Shown: positions 1-6,807 of the stretch, piece after piece
Position numbering within the stretch: position 1 is the first letter of the stretch
Layout of the letters: each line of letters opens with the position of its first letter
Assembly: GCA_021789355.1 (NCBI GenBank)
Contig: JAJYJR010000252.1
Location: 1 to 8,004, forward strand
Source of the DNA: Chloroflexota bacterium
Lineage (GTDB): Bacteria; Chloroflexota; Limnocylindria; Limnocylindrales; CSP1-4
DNA: 8,004 bases
Direction of reading: 5' to 3'
Notes under the pieces: generated by a model
The model's database searches: none
Seen by the model: only the letters and a program-made list of their open reading frames with translations
Told to the model about the DNA's origin: nothing
Program-made: the position numbers and the translations under genes

Positions 1-552
1 GTCGAACCGCTGGAACGTCTCGATGAGCTGCTCGGACGGGCGGTCCGAGCGCACGAACGCGCCCCGGACGACCGCCGAGCGCTTGAGCAGGCCGAGGTCG
101 CGGGTGAGCAGCACCCGGCCGTCGACGGCGAGCTGCGCCAGCTCGTCGTCGGCCGCGTCGCGCCGGTAGAGCGTGTCGAAGCCGGAGAGCCGGAGGTAGG
201 CGGCCAGCCGGCCGAGGTGGCCGTCCAGCACGAACGTCGCCTCGCCCGGCGGCAAGGGCGGAGGTCCCGCCAGGAGGACCGGGCCGAGGGCGACCGTCCG
301 GAAGGGCGGGTAGACCGCCACCCGGTCGCCCGGCTCCAGCCGGTGCCCGAACGCGACCGGTTCACCGTTGACGCAGACCACCTGCACCTCGGGGTGCGGG
401 ATCCCCGCCGCCTCGATCACATCCTTCACCGCCGGAGTGCCGTGCAGGCGGCGGCGGAGCGTGCGTCCGCGCAGTGGCCCGGACAGGAAGTCGTTCAGCG
501 GCCCGTAGGCACGCAGGTCGATGAAGGCGGCCGGGTCCTCCATGCCGCGCAT
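1..552 (-). CDS. Mut7-C ubiquitin-like/RNase domain protein, C-terminus cut by window edge
   Basis: The 184 visible codons encode two recognisable parts. Residues about 8-90 resemble the ubiquitin-like domain found before Mut7-C (beta-grasp pattern ending GDRVAVYPPF). Residues about 108-184 match the Mut7-C RNase domain, a PIN-like fold: FVLDGHLGRLAAYLR, then GFDTLYRRDAADDEL, then RVLLTRDLGLLKR, with the Asp residues expected for metal binding. The family usually ends in a Cys-rich zinc ribbon, which would lie beyond base 1 and cannot be checked. Family members are predicted RNA-cleaving proteins, but cellular substrates are poorly known. Two in-frame ATGs lie three codons apart (552 and 543) and neither has a good Shine-Dalgarno; I took the longer form because GAG precedes it at short spacing. 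It lies on the same strand as the ChrB-like gene, 116 bp downstream of that gene's stop, so cotranscription is possible. The domain call is firm; the start is not. Confidence 0.85.
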   Translation of the reverse strand, partial: MRGMEDPAAFIDLRAYGPLNDFLSGPLRGRTLRRRLHGTPAVKDVIEAAGIPHPEVQVVCVNGEPVAFGHRLEPGDRVAVYPPFRTVALGPVLLAGPPPLPPGEATFVLDGHLGRLAAYLRLSGFDTLYRRDAADDELAQLAVDGRVLLTRDLGLLKRSAVVRGAFVRSDRPSEQLIETFQRFD

Positions 553-668
553 TCTGCTCGCACCGACACTGCCGCAGCGCTGATCCAGCGGGACGCGGGC
601 ATCCCACCGGCGACGCCGCTACCCACCACGCCAGCAACGGCCCTCGCCGGGAACGCACCGGGACGGGC

Positions 669-1157
669 TCAGGTGGCCGGGGCGGGCCCCGGTTCGAGGA
701 AGGCGCCGCGCGGCCGTTCCCGCGCGACCATCGACTGGCAGTACGCGTACAGGGCGTCGTAGACGATCGACTGCCGCTCGAGGATCGCGTAGTCGTCGAG
801 CAGGCCGAGCAGACCGAAGCCTGTCGCGATCGCCTGTAGCCCAGGTCCCTCGGGCTGGCCGTAGAGCGAGTTGTCCGTGTCGGCTCCGTTCACGATGCGG
901 CCGAGCAGCGCGAGGGCGGGATCGCGCTCCGCGAGCCGGTACCGCTCCAGCACCGCCTCGAATGAGCACCGACCGTCGTGGTGGCCCAGTTCGACGCCGG
1001 CCACGTCGAACGGAGTGGCGCCGAGCCTCTCGGCCTCCGGCAACACGCGCTCCGAGGGCACGAAGAAGAACTCGGCATCCGGATCTACGAAGCGCCGGAT
1101 GAGCCAGGGGCAGCCGACCCGGTCGACCTTCACGTGTTCGCGGGTGATCCAGCGCAT
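669..1157 (-). CDS. Stand-alone ChrB C-terminal domain protein (chromate-resistance family)
   Basis: This 162-residue protein matches the C-terminal domain of ChrB almost from end to end. Key blocks are VDRVGCPWLIRRFVDPDAEF (residues 11-30), the FDVAGVELGHHDGRCSFE block (50-67) with conserved His59, His60 and Cys64, and the NGADTD block (90-95). Full-length ChrB proteins carry an extra N-terminal region linked to chromate-responsive regulation; that part is absent, so a regulator role is less likely than an enzyme-like or metal/oxyanion-handling role, which is unproven. Translation could be read further upstream to 1325, but ATG 1157 is preferred: it begins the conserved domain and has a strong AGGAGGGA ribosome site 8 bases before it. 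No signal peptide or membrane segment is visible. It starts 43 bp after the stop of the membrane-protein gene on the same strand, which suggests an operon. No ChrA transporter is present in the window. Confidence 0.88.
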   Translation of the reverse strand: MRWITREHVKVDRVGCPWLIRRFVDPDAEFFFVPSERVLPEAERLGATPFDVAGVELGHHDGRCSFEAVLERYRLAERDPALALLGRIVNGADTDNSLYGQPEGPGLQAIATGFGLLGLLDDYAILERQSIVYDALYAYCQSMVARERPRGAFLEPGPAPAT

Positions 1158-1165
1158 CGCGCGCG

Positions 1166-1173
1166 TCCCTCCT
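1166..1173 (-). promoter_or_regulatory. Strong ribosome binding site of the ChrB-domain gene
   Basis: On the minus strand this reads AGGAGGGA, a near-perfect Shine-Dalgarno, 8 bases before ATG 1157. It settles the start against the longer in-frame reading from 1325, whose extra residues are Arg/Ser/Pro-rich and overlap the upstream gene. Confidence 0.8.
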
Positions 1174-1200
1174 GTGGGTGGCGGCCGGCCCGACCGCGGT

Positions 1201-2004
1201 TCATGCCGGGCGCGGAGCCGACCGTCGGGCGGCCCCGCCGGGCGCGTGACGAAGCACCGACAGGGCGACCAGCTGGACCACGACGACGGTCGCGAGCGCG
1301 GCCGCGAAGGCCTCCGTGACGCCAAGCCGCTGGATCGAGGCGCTCACGACCGCGAGAAACGCCGCCGTCCCGAACAGGCCGGTCAGGATGCCCCGGAGCA
1401 GCCCGATCGCGGGTTCGGCTCCCTCGTGCCGGTGGGTGAAGGTGACGAGGACGGTCGCGATCGCCGGCAGCATCGCGAGGAACCCGCTGGTGGTCGATCC
1501 GAGCGTGGGAGCGGCGGCGGTCAGGGCGACCACCACGCCGGTCCCGACGACGACCCGCAGCGGCAGATCCCATCGCGGGGCGGCGGCACCTGACGTCCGC
1601 GCAGTCCCTTCCGGCATCACGCGGAGCGCCACCACCAGGATGGACGCCACCAGGATGAACAGCACGCCGACCGGGAGAGCGAGCGCCGGCTGGAGCGCGA
1701 GCGCCGCCGCGAGCCAGCCGATGCCGGCCGCGGCGATGGCCCCGGGCCACCCGGTACGCGTGGCGACCCGTGCGTAGGCCAGGCAGAACGCGACGATCGC
1801 GACGTTGCCGGCGACGGACGCCTCGGCGGCGGTCGCGGCGAACGACGGTCCTCGATCGAGCGCAAGGAAGAGGGCGACCGGCCCCGACGTCAGCGGCAGC
1901 GAGACCATCCAGCCGCCGATCACGGGGCCCCATCGGCGCGCACCCAGGCTGGCGCCGCCGATGAGCAATGGGGTCAGGACGAGCTTGAGCGCGACGAGGA
2001 TCAC
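1201..2004 (-). CDS. Nine-helix membrane protein with internal duplication, function unknown
   Basis: The 267-residue product is very hydrophobic. I estimate nine membrane segments, near residues 3-20, 28-48, 63-81, 86-104, 106-128, 150-167, 173-190, 205-222 and 231-252. It has no cleavable signal peptide, and its Arg-rich C-terminus is probably cytoplasmic. The two halves are related: residues 6-92 align without gaps to 149-235 (offset 143), sharing G31/G174, LP 36-37/179-180, G52/G195, A56/A199, G66/G209, AF 72-73/215-216 and G85/G228. Placing Arg/Lys-rich loops inside gives the halves opposite orientation, as in many secondary transporters, so transport is plausible but unproven. I do not recognise a named family, and the motifs of ChrA chromate transporters are absent. 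The start is GTG 2004, with only a weak ribosome site (GAG about 6-7 bases upstream). The ChrB-domain gene follows 43 bp downstream, suggesting linked function. Confidence 0.8.
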   Translation of the reverse strand: MILVALKLVLTPLLIGGASLGARRWGPVIGGWMVSLPLTSGPVALFLALDRGPSFAATAAEASVAGNVAIVAFCLAYARVATRTGWPGAIAAAGIGWLAAALALQPALALPVGVLFILVASILVVALRVMPEGTARTSGAAAPRWDLPLRVVVGTGVVVALTAAAPTLGSTTSGFLAMLPAIATVLVTFTHRHEGAEPAIGLLRGILTGLFGTAAFLAVVSASIQRLGVTEAFAAALATVVVVQLVALSVLRHAPGGAARRSAPRPA

Positions 2005-2032
2005 GGGCGCTCAGCCTACGCGTCTGCGGGCG

Positions 2033-2045
2033 GGCCGTCACGGCC
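2033..2045. promoter_or_regulatory. 13-bp perfect palindrome in leader of the membrane-protein gene
   Basis: GGCCGTCACGGCC has 6-bp arms around a central C at 2039. It lies about 29 bases upstream of the GTG start of the membrane-protein gene. It could be an operator, or part of a hairpin (GGCC, 5-base loop, GGCC) in the leader RNA. In DNA this rich in G and C, such palindromes also occur by chance, so the call is weak. Confidence 0.3.
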
Positions 2046-2157
2046 GCCTGGCGTGGCCTCCTGACCGACCTCCCCGATCTGCCGTGGCTCCGGCCCCGTG
2101 CCGGTCGCGTCCTCGCCGCGAGCCGCGGCCATGCCTCACCTGGAACGAGGCCCCATG

Positions 2158-2175
2158 TTGACAGTCGGTCTATCA
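2158..2175 (+). promoter_or_regulatory. TTGACA -35 box overlapping a likely TetR-family operator
   Basis: A consensus -35 hexamer TTGACA sits at 2158-2163, about 60 bases before the transporter start. It overlaps the imperfect palindrome TGACAGTCGGTCTATCA at 2159-2175, which is centred on 2167 and has 6 of 8 half-site positions matching (TGAcAGtC / GtCTaTCA). This length, the AGtC/GtCT core and the overlap with the promoter are typical of TetR-family operators, and a TetR gene is the second gene of the operon. A TetR dimer here would block RNA polymerase, giving repression of both genes. I find no convincing -10 hexamer at the usual 16-18 base spacing. On the opposite strand TATGAT (2172-2177) resembles a -10 box pointing at the membrane-protein gene, but no matching -35 is visible. 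Operator role is inference. Confidence 0.5.
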
Positions 2176-2208
2176 TAACAGCAGCCCTCAATAGCAAGTG
2201 ACATGTAT

Positions 2209-2218
2209 AAGGATGGAG
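2209..2218 (+). promoter_or_regulatory. Ribosome binding site deciding the transporter start
   Basis: The bases AAGGATGGAG precede ATG 2224, with GGAG 5 bases from it. The earlier in-frame ATG at 2203 has no Shine-Dalgarno and would add only seven residues, so 2224 is preferred. Confidence 0.6.
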
Positions 2219-2223
2219 CCATC

Positions 2224-3780
2224 ATGCCGACTGCGGGGAGGCGCCGCTGGTGGGCGCTCGGGGCAATGGCCCTCGCGGTGTTCGCGGTCACCCTCGATGT
2301 GACCGTCATCAACGTCGCCCTGCCGACGCTGGCGGGCGCATTGAAAGCGTCGGAGTCGCAGCTGCAGTGGTTCGTCACCGCCTACACCCTCGCCCTGGTG
2401 GCCGGCATGCTACCGGCCGGGCTGATCGGCGACCGGTACGGGCGCAGGAGGCTCCTTTGCGCTGCCCTGCTGCTGTTCGTGGCGGGCTCGCTGGGATGCG
2501 CATACGCAACCGGGCCCGAGATGTTCACCGTCGCGCGGATCGCGCTCGGGCTCGCCGGAGCGGGGCTGATCGTCATGGTCCTCTCGCTCATCACGGTCCT
2601 CTTCGGCGAGACGGAGCGCCAGCGGGCGGTCGGGATCTGGGGCGCCGCCAACTTCATCGGCCTGCCATTGGGGCCGATCATCGGGGGCTGGATGCTCACC
2701 AACGTGTGGTGGGGCTGGATCTTCCTGATGAACGTGCCGGTGGCCCTGCTCGGCCTGGTCGCGGTGGTGGCGCTCGTGCCGGAGTCGCGACCGGCCGAGC
2801 GACCCGGCATCGACGTCGTCGGGGTGCTGTGCTCGAGCGCCGGGCTCGTGGCCCTCATGTACGGCGTCGTGGAGGCGGGGGACAACGGCTGGGGCAGTTC
2901 GAGCGCCATCGTTCCGGTCGTCGCCGGCCTCGCCGTCCTCGTGGCGTTCGTGCTCTGGGAGCGAAGGCTCACAGCACGGCCCGGCGGGCAGCCGCTGGTC
3001 GACCTGTCGCTCTTCCGCTCGCGCAGCTTCACCTGGGGCGTGGTCCTCACCGCGTTCGGCGTGTTCGGGCTGTTTGGCGTGATGTTCACCCTGCCCCAGT
3101 ACTTCCAGGCGATCATGGGCGTCGACGCGCAGGGCTCGGGGTTCCGTCTCCTGCCCGTCGTCGGCGGCATGCTCGTCGGGCTCCTGCTCTTCTTCGTCCT
3201 GGTCAATCGCATCGGGGCGAAGCTCACCGTCGCACTCGGGTTCGCCGTCGTCGTCGTGGGCACGGCGATCGGGACGACGATGACCACGACGAGCGGCGAT
3301 GCGTTCATGGCGGCATGGTCGTTCGTCGTGGGGGCCGGGGCCGGCCTCGGCTTTGGCCCCGCCATGTCTGCGGCCCTGGTCGAGATCGACGCCGAGCGGA
3401 GCGGTGTCGCCTCGGCGCTCCTGCAGGCGATGGTCAAGCTCGGCCCGGCCTTCGGCGCATCGATCCTGGGGAGCGTGCTGAACTCGACATACCAGAGCCA
3501 GGTGAACGTGGCAGGGCTGCCAGCGGTCGCGGCGGGGGCGGTGAAGGCGAGCGTCTTCGGGGCCCTCGCCGTCGCGCAGCAGGTCAAGTCGGTCGCGCTC
3601 CTCGACTCGGCGCGGGCCGCGTTCGTAGCCGGCATGGACGATGCTCTGCGGTTCGCCACGGGCGTGGCCGTGGTTGCCATCGTGCTCGCGCTGGCCTTCC
3701 TCCCGGGCAGGTCCGCGGCGCCTGTACCATCGGGGGCGCCATCGCAAGGAGGGGGACGTGAAGTCGCAGTCGGAGGGTGA
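2224..3780 (+). CDS. DHA2-family (EmrB/QacA-like) MFS multidrug efflux transporter
   Basis: The 518-residue protein has the length and about 14 membrane segments typical of the DHA2 drug:proton antiporters, which use the proton gradient to expel lipophilic drugs, dyes or antibiotics across the cytoplasmic membrane. Family signatures are clear: LDVTVINVALPTL in the first helix (residues 24-36, DHA2 motif D1), the loop 2-3 motif GDRYGRRR (69-76, motif A), and the antiporter motif C region AANFIGLPLGPIIGG (141-155) followed by WGWIFLMNVPV (163-173). The substrate cannot be read from sequence. The C-terminal 23 bases overlap the start of the TetR gene, so the two are cotranscribed and probably translationally coupled. 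A palindrome over the promoter (2159-2175) suggests repression by that TetR. No frameshift or missing motif is seen. A role in export of a self-made metabolite is possible, but no biosynthetic genes are nearby. Confidence 0.95.
   Translation: MPTAGRRRWWALGAMALAVFAVTLDVTVINVALPTLAGALKASESQLQWFVTAYTLALVAGMLPAGLIGDRYGRRRLLCAALLLFVAGSLGCAYATGPEMFTVARIALGLAGAGLIVMVLSLITVLFGETERQRAVGIWGAANFIGLPLGPIIGGWMLTNVWWGWIFLMNVPVALLGLVAVVALVPESRPAERPGIDVVGVLCSSAGLVALMYGVVEAGDNGWGSSSAIVPVVAGLAVLVAFVLWERRLTARPGGQPLVDLSLFRSRSFTWGVVLTAFGVFGLFGVMFTLPQYFQAIMGVDAQGSGFRLLPVVGGMLVGLLLFFVLVNRIGAKLTVALGFAVVVVGTAIGTTMTTTSGDAFMAAWSFVVGAGAGLGFGPAMSAALVEIDAERSGVASALLQAMVKLGPAFGASILGSVLNSTYQSQVNVAGLPAVAAGAVKASVFGALAVAQQVKSVALLDSARAAFVAGMDDALRFATGVAVVAIVLALAFLPGRSAAPVPSGAPSQGGGREVAVGG
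3746..3755 (+). promoter_or_regulatory. Strong ribosome binding site of the TetR gene, inside the transporter gene
   Basis: AAGGAGGGGG lies two bases before GTG 3758 at its far end, with the AGGAGG core about 5 bases away, inside the final codons of the transporter gene. It fixes the TetR start at GTG 3758 rather than the earlier ATG 3641 in the same frame. Confidence 0.75.
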
Positions 3781-4366
3781 CAGACCAAGGCCCGGCCTGC
3801 GTGAACGGAAGAAGGCCCGCACACGGGCGCTGATCCAGGAGCACGCGCTCCGCCTGTTTCGCGAGCAGGGCTACGACGAGACCACGGTAGAGGGGATCGC
3901 GGAAGCGGCGGAGGTCTCGCCCAGCACGTTCTTCCGGTACTTCCCCACCAAGGAAGACGTCGTGCTGTACGACCCGTTCGACCCGGTCCTCATCGAGGCG
4001 TTCCGGGCGCAGCCTGCCGAACTGAGCCCGCTCGGCGCGCTCAGGGCAGCCATGAAGAGCGTGCTTGGCTCTTCACCGGGCGAATGGATGGCACAGCAGC
4101 AGGAACGGGCCGACCTCATCCTGTCGGTCCCCGAGCTCCGGAGGCGGATGATGGACGGAATCGTCGCCTCGATGGAGCCGTTTGCGCAGGCGCTGGGCGA
4201 ACGGGTGGGGCGGCCGGCGGACGACTTCGCGGTGCGCAACCTGGTCGGGGCGGTCATCGGGGTGGGACTGTTCGCCTGGTTCGCAGCCGCCGCCAGCGAG
4301 AACGGCGACTACCTGGCACTGATGGACGCCGCCATGGCCCATCTGGAGGCCGGGCTGCCGCTCTAG
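3758..4366 (+). CDS. TetR/AcrR-family transcriptional regulator of the efflux operon
   Basis: This 202-residue protein has a standard TetR DNA-binding domain at residues about 18-68: RTRALIQEHALRLFREQGYD, then TTVEGIAEAAEVSPSTFFRYF with the recognition helix, then PTKEDVVL. The rest is a helical ligand-binding and dimer region of the length usual for TetR proteins; the FFRYFPTKEDVV pattern resembles the MftR-like branch, though no mycofactocin genes are here. The start is GTG, chosen for the strong AAGGAGG site just before it; the reading upstream to 3641 lies inside the transporter gene and lacks family similarity. It overlaps the transporter by 23 bp. By analogy with AcrR/QacR-type systems it should bind the palindrome at 2159-2175 and release it when the drug binds; the ligand is unknown. 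Its stop codon TAG lies at the junction of tandem repeat units 1 and 2. Confidence 0.94.
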   Translation: MKSQSEGDRPRPGLRERKKARTRALIQEHALRLFREQGYDETTVEGIAEAAEVSPSTFFRYFPTKEDVVLYDPFDPVLIEAFRAQPAELSPLGALRAAMKSVLGSSPGEWMAQQQERADLILSVPELRRRMMDGIVASMEPFAQALGERVGRPADDFAVRNLVGAVIGVGLFAWFAAAASENGDYLALMDAAMAHLEAGLPL

Positions 4367-4407
4367 GAGGCCGGGCTGCCGCTCTAGGAGGTTGGGCTGC
4401 CGCTCTG
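4345..4407. repeat. Three 21-bp tandem units spanning two convergent stop codons
   Basis: Units lie at 4345-4365, 4366-4386 and 4387-4407. The first two are identical and begin GGAGGCCGGGCTGCC; the third differs at three positions (CC to TT, final A to G). Each junction contains CTAG, which gives a TAG stop on both strands. The TetR gene stops at junction 1 (4364-4366) and the cyclase gene at junction 2 (4386-4384 on the minus strand). Without one unit both stops would sit on the same CTAG. Because 21 bases is seven codons and each unit ends in a stop, losing or gaining the identical unit would change neither protein. This looks like a recent slippage duplication. No clear intrinsic terminator is present between the genes. 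Confidence 0.9.
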
Positions 4408-6702
4408 GACCGCCACCACCCGGTTGCGGCCGGCCCGCTTCGCCGTGAAGAGCCCCACATCGGCCGAGCGCAGGAGCTCCTCCTTCGTCGGCGCACGCGG
4501 ATCGAGCACGGCGCAGCCGGCGGAGACCGTCGCATGCAGCGCGCTGCCGTCTGGCCGCGTGATCGCACGCTTCCCGAACGCGGTACGGATCGATTCGGCC
4601 ACCGCGACCGCGTCCTCGAGGCCGCAGCTCTCGAGGATCACCACGAACTCCTCGCCCCCGTAGCGCGCCACGAGGTCCACCGACCGAACCCGCTCGCGGA
4701 GGACACCGGCGAACGCCCGCAGACCCTCGTCGCCAGCCTGGTGGCCGTGCTCCCGGTTGAACGCGCCGAAGTGGTCCAGGTCGAACATGATGGCGGCCAG
4801 GGGACCGCTCGCGGGATGCCGGCGCCAGCGGGCCAGCATGTGGTCGAACTCGGCGTCGAAATGGCGGCGGTTGTACAGGCCGGTCAGCGCGTCGTGGATG
4901 GCGAGCTCGGAGACCTCCTCGAGGAGGTGGGCATTGGCGACCGCCAGGGCGGCATGCGCGCCCAGCAGATCGGCCGCCTCGCGCTCCAGGCCGCTGAAGG
5001 TTCGTGGCCTCGCGCGGCCGAGCACGAGGGCGCCGAGGACCGTGCCCTCGCGGATAAGCGGGGCGGCCATGACCGTCAGCGAGTCGGGGCCGATGAGGCC
5101 GCGGACCGATTCCGCGTACCGCTCGCGCGGCAGATCTTCGATCTCGATGAGCGTGCCACCGGCGATCGCGCCGCCGGCGGCACCGTCGCCGGGACGCACC
5201 GGGTTCCCCACGACCGACGGGTGTGCGCCTGTCACCGCGCGAACTATGTACTCCCCGCTGGTTCGATCGAGCGTGGTCAGGGCGACCAGCTCGCACGGCA
5301 CCACCGATCCGACGCCCTCCACCAGCTTCGGCCAGAGCCGCTCCGTGTCGTGGATCGCGTTCACCGTGCGCCCGAACTCGGTCAGCGCCGCGAACACGCG
5401 CGCCCGCTCGCGCAGCGCCTGCTGCTCGCGCCCGAGCAGCAGGGCATTGGCCAGCCGATCGGCCACGGCCAGGGCCAGCTGCAGGTCGTTGCCGGTGAGC
5501 GGAGCCTCTGCGGTTGACTCGACGTCGAGGACGCCCAGGGTCTCGCCCTCCGCCCGCAGCGGCACGCAGATCTCGCTGCACACCTCCGGGCTGTCCGCCC
5601 GGTAGTCCGGGTCCTCGAGCACGTCGGCGACGAAGGCAGGCTGCCCGGTCCGGATCACCCGGCCGATCACGCCCGCTGCCGGATCGAAGTAGTCCGGAAC
5701 CGCCGCATATCCAAGCTGGGCGCCGAGGCGCCAGCGATCGCCCTCCCGGACCAGGAGTATGAGGTGGCCGTAGCCCATCTGGTCCGAGAGCCGCCGGAGC
5801 ACGGCGTCGAGGACATCGTCAGTCGGCCCGGCACTCGCCAGGAGGCGTCCGACGGCCTCGATCCCCTGCAGCGCGTCGGACGTGCGGCGCGGCTCGGTGA
5901 TGTCCAGCCCGGTGCCGATGACATGGGTGACCGCGCCATGCCGGTCCACCAGGCAGGTGCTGGACCAGGCGATCAGGCGCAGGACGGCGTCCCGCGTCCG
6001 CCAGTGGTTCTCGAACGTGTTGGGGAAATCCCCGGCCCGCAGCGCGTCGAACGCGGCGCGCACGGCGGGCACCTCGGCCTCGGGCAGGAGGAGGTCCCAC
6101 ACGAACCGATCGACCACCTCCGCGTACGCGTAGCCGCTCACCCGCTCGCAGGCGCGGTTGAAGCGGACGATGCGGCCCGTCGCGTCGAGCACGAGGACCA
6201 GCGCTCCGGCGGTGTCCACGATGGCGTCGACGAAGCGCTCCTGTTCGACCAGCGCGCGCTGCGCCCGGACCGACGCGCTGATGTCGCGGCTGACCGTGAC
6301 GCTGCCGGCGAAGCGGCCATCCTCGATGATCGGCTGCACCGCGGATTCGATCCACATCTCCGTCCCGTCGCGCAGCCGCACCGTCCCCGTGCCGCGCCAG
6401 GTCCGGCCCTCGCGGAGCGTGGCGAAGAACGTGGCGTCGTCGTCGCTGCCCTCGATCCGGTACGGCAGGAGCTCGCCGAACGCGCGCCCGACCGCCTCGT
6501 CCGCGGGATGCCCGAACAGCCGTTCAGCGGACGGCGCCCAAAACGTGACGCGGTTATCGGGATCCGTGGCGAACACCGCGTCGTGGATGTGGGCCAGGAT
6601 GATTTCCTGGACGAGCGGGCTGGCGCCTGCCCGGCGGGGTGTATCCCGTCCGCCCCGACGTGAGTTCGCGGAGCCGCGGGGCTCAGCCGGATCCGGACTC
6701 AT
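4384..6702 (-). CDS. PAS-PAS-GAF-GAF-GGDEF sensor diguanylate cyclase
   Basis: The 772-residue protein reads as two PAS domains (about 28-143 and 155-272), two GAF domains (about 280-425 and 435-592) and a C-terminal GGDEF domain (about 597-766). It would convert two GTP to c-di-GMP under control of ligands or redox signals bound by the sensor domains. The cyclase looks active: entry motif DALTGLYNRRHF, active-site GGEEF at 682-686, and an RSVD inhibitory site five residues before it (673-676), implying product feedback. One oddity is FDLDHFG (640-646), where a Lys usually follows DxDxF; guanine-binding Asn and Asp in this block are kept. No EAL domain, signal peptide or membrane segment is seen, so it is probably cytoplasmic. 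ATG 6702 has GGAGAG about 10 bases upstream. An in-frame ATG at 6819 would add 39 residues unlike any domain and overlaps a palindrome, so I rejected it. It converges on the TetR gene with a 17-bp gap. Confidence 0.93.
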   Translation of the reverse strand: MSPDPAEPRGSANSRRGGRDTPRRAGASPLVQEIILAHIHDAVFATDPDNRVTFWAPSAERLFGHPADEAVGRAFGELLPYRIEGSDDDATFFATLREGRTWRGTGTVRLRDGTEMWIESAVQPIIEDGRFAGSVTVSRDISASVRAQRALVEQERFVDAIVDTAGALVLVLDATGRIVRFNRACERVSGYAYAEVVDRFVWDLLLPEAEVPAVRAAFDALRAGDFPNTFENHWRTRDAVLRLIAWSSTCLVDRHGAVTHVIGTGLDITEPRRTSDALQGIEAVGRLLASAGPTDDVLDAVLRRLSDQMGYGHLILLVREGDRWRLGAQLGYAAVPDYFDPAAGVIGRVIRTGQPAFVADVLEDPDYRADSPEVCSEICVPLRAEGETLGVLDVESTAEAPLTGNDLQLALAVADRLANALLLGREQQALRERARVFAALTEFGRTVNAIHDTERLWPKLVEGVGSVVPCELVALTTLDRTSGEYIVRAVTGAHPSVVGNPVRPGDGAAGGAIAGGTLIEIEDLPRERYAESVRGLIGPDSLTVMAAPLIREGTVLGALVLGRARPRTFSGLEREAADLLGAHAALAVANAHLLEEVSELAIHDALTGLYNRRHFDAEFDHMLARWRRHPASGPLAAIMFDLDHFGAFNREHGHQAGDEGLRAFAGVLRERVRSVDLVARYGGEEFVVILESCGLEDAVAVAESIRTAFGKRAITRPDGSALHATVSAGCAVLDPRAPTKEELLRSADVGLFTAKRAGRNRVVAVQSGSPTS

Positions 6703-6807
6703 GACCCACGATCTCTCCTGCAGGTCCCGACTCGGCAGATCGGTGCGCGTCGGGGGATCGCCCACCCCGCAGAGGATGGCACGCGCGCGGATTGACCGCA
6801 CGGTCGA

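Noticed and set aside
608..618. Short palindrome CGGCGACGCCG between the Mut7-C and ChrB-domain genes
   Set aside because: Made only of GC-rich 5-bp arms, expected by chance at this base composition, and not placed as a terminator or promoter.
1158..1325. N-terminal extension of the ChrB-domain protein up to 1325
   Set aside because: It overlaps the membrane-protein gene, is low-complexity, and the strong AGGAGGGA site points to 1157.
1201..2004. Membrane protein as a ChrA chromate transporter
   Set aside because: Tempting because of the adjacent ChrB domain, but the characteristic ChrA motifs (for example the FGGP-type block) are not present.
1130..2197. A 355-codon minus-strand frame over the membrane-protein gene
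   Set aside because: Arg-rich shadow frame; the overlapping frame gives a well-organised membrane protein with an internal repeat.
2250..3761. A 503-codon frame on the plus strand inside the transporter gene
   Set aside because: It is the +1-type shadow of the transporter, rich in Arg and Gly with no recognisable domain.
2382..3824. Long antisense frames (480 and 470 codons) opposite the efflux transporter
   Set aside because: They lie wholly opposite a transporter with clear family motifs, have Pro/Arg/Thr or charged-repeat composition typical of shadow frames in GC-rich genes, and show no domain.
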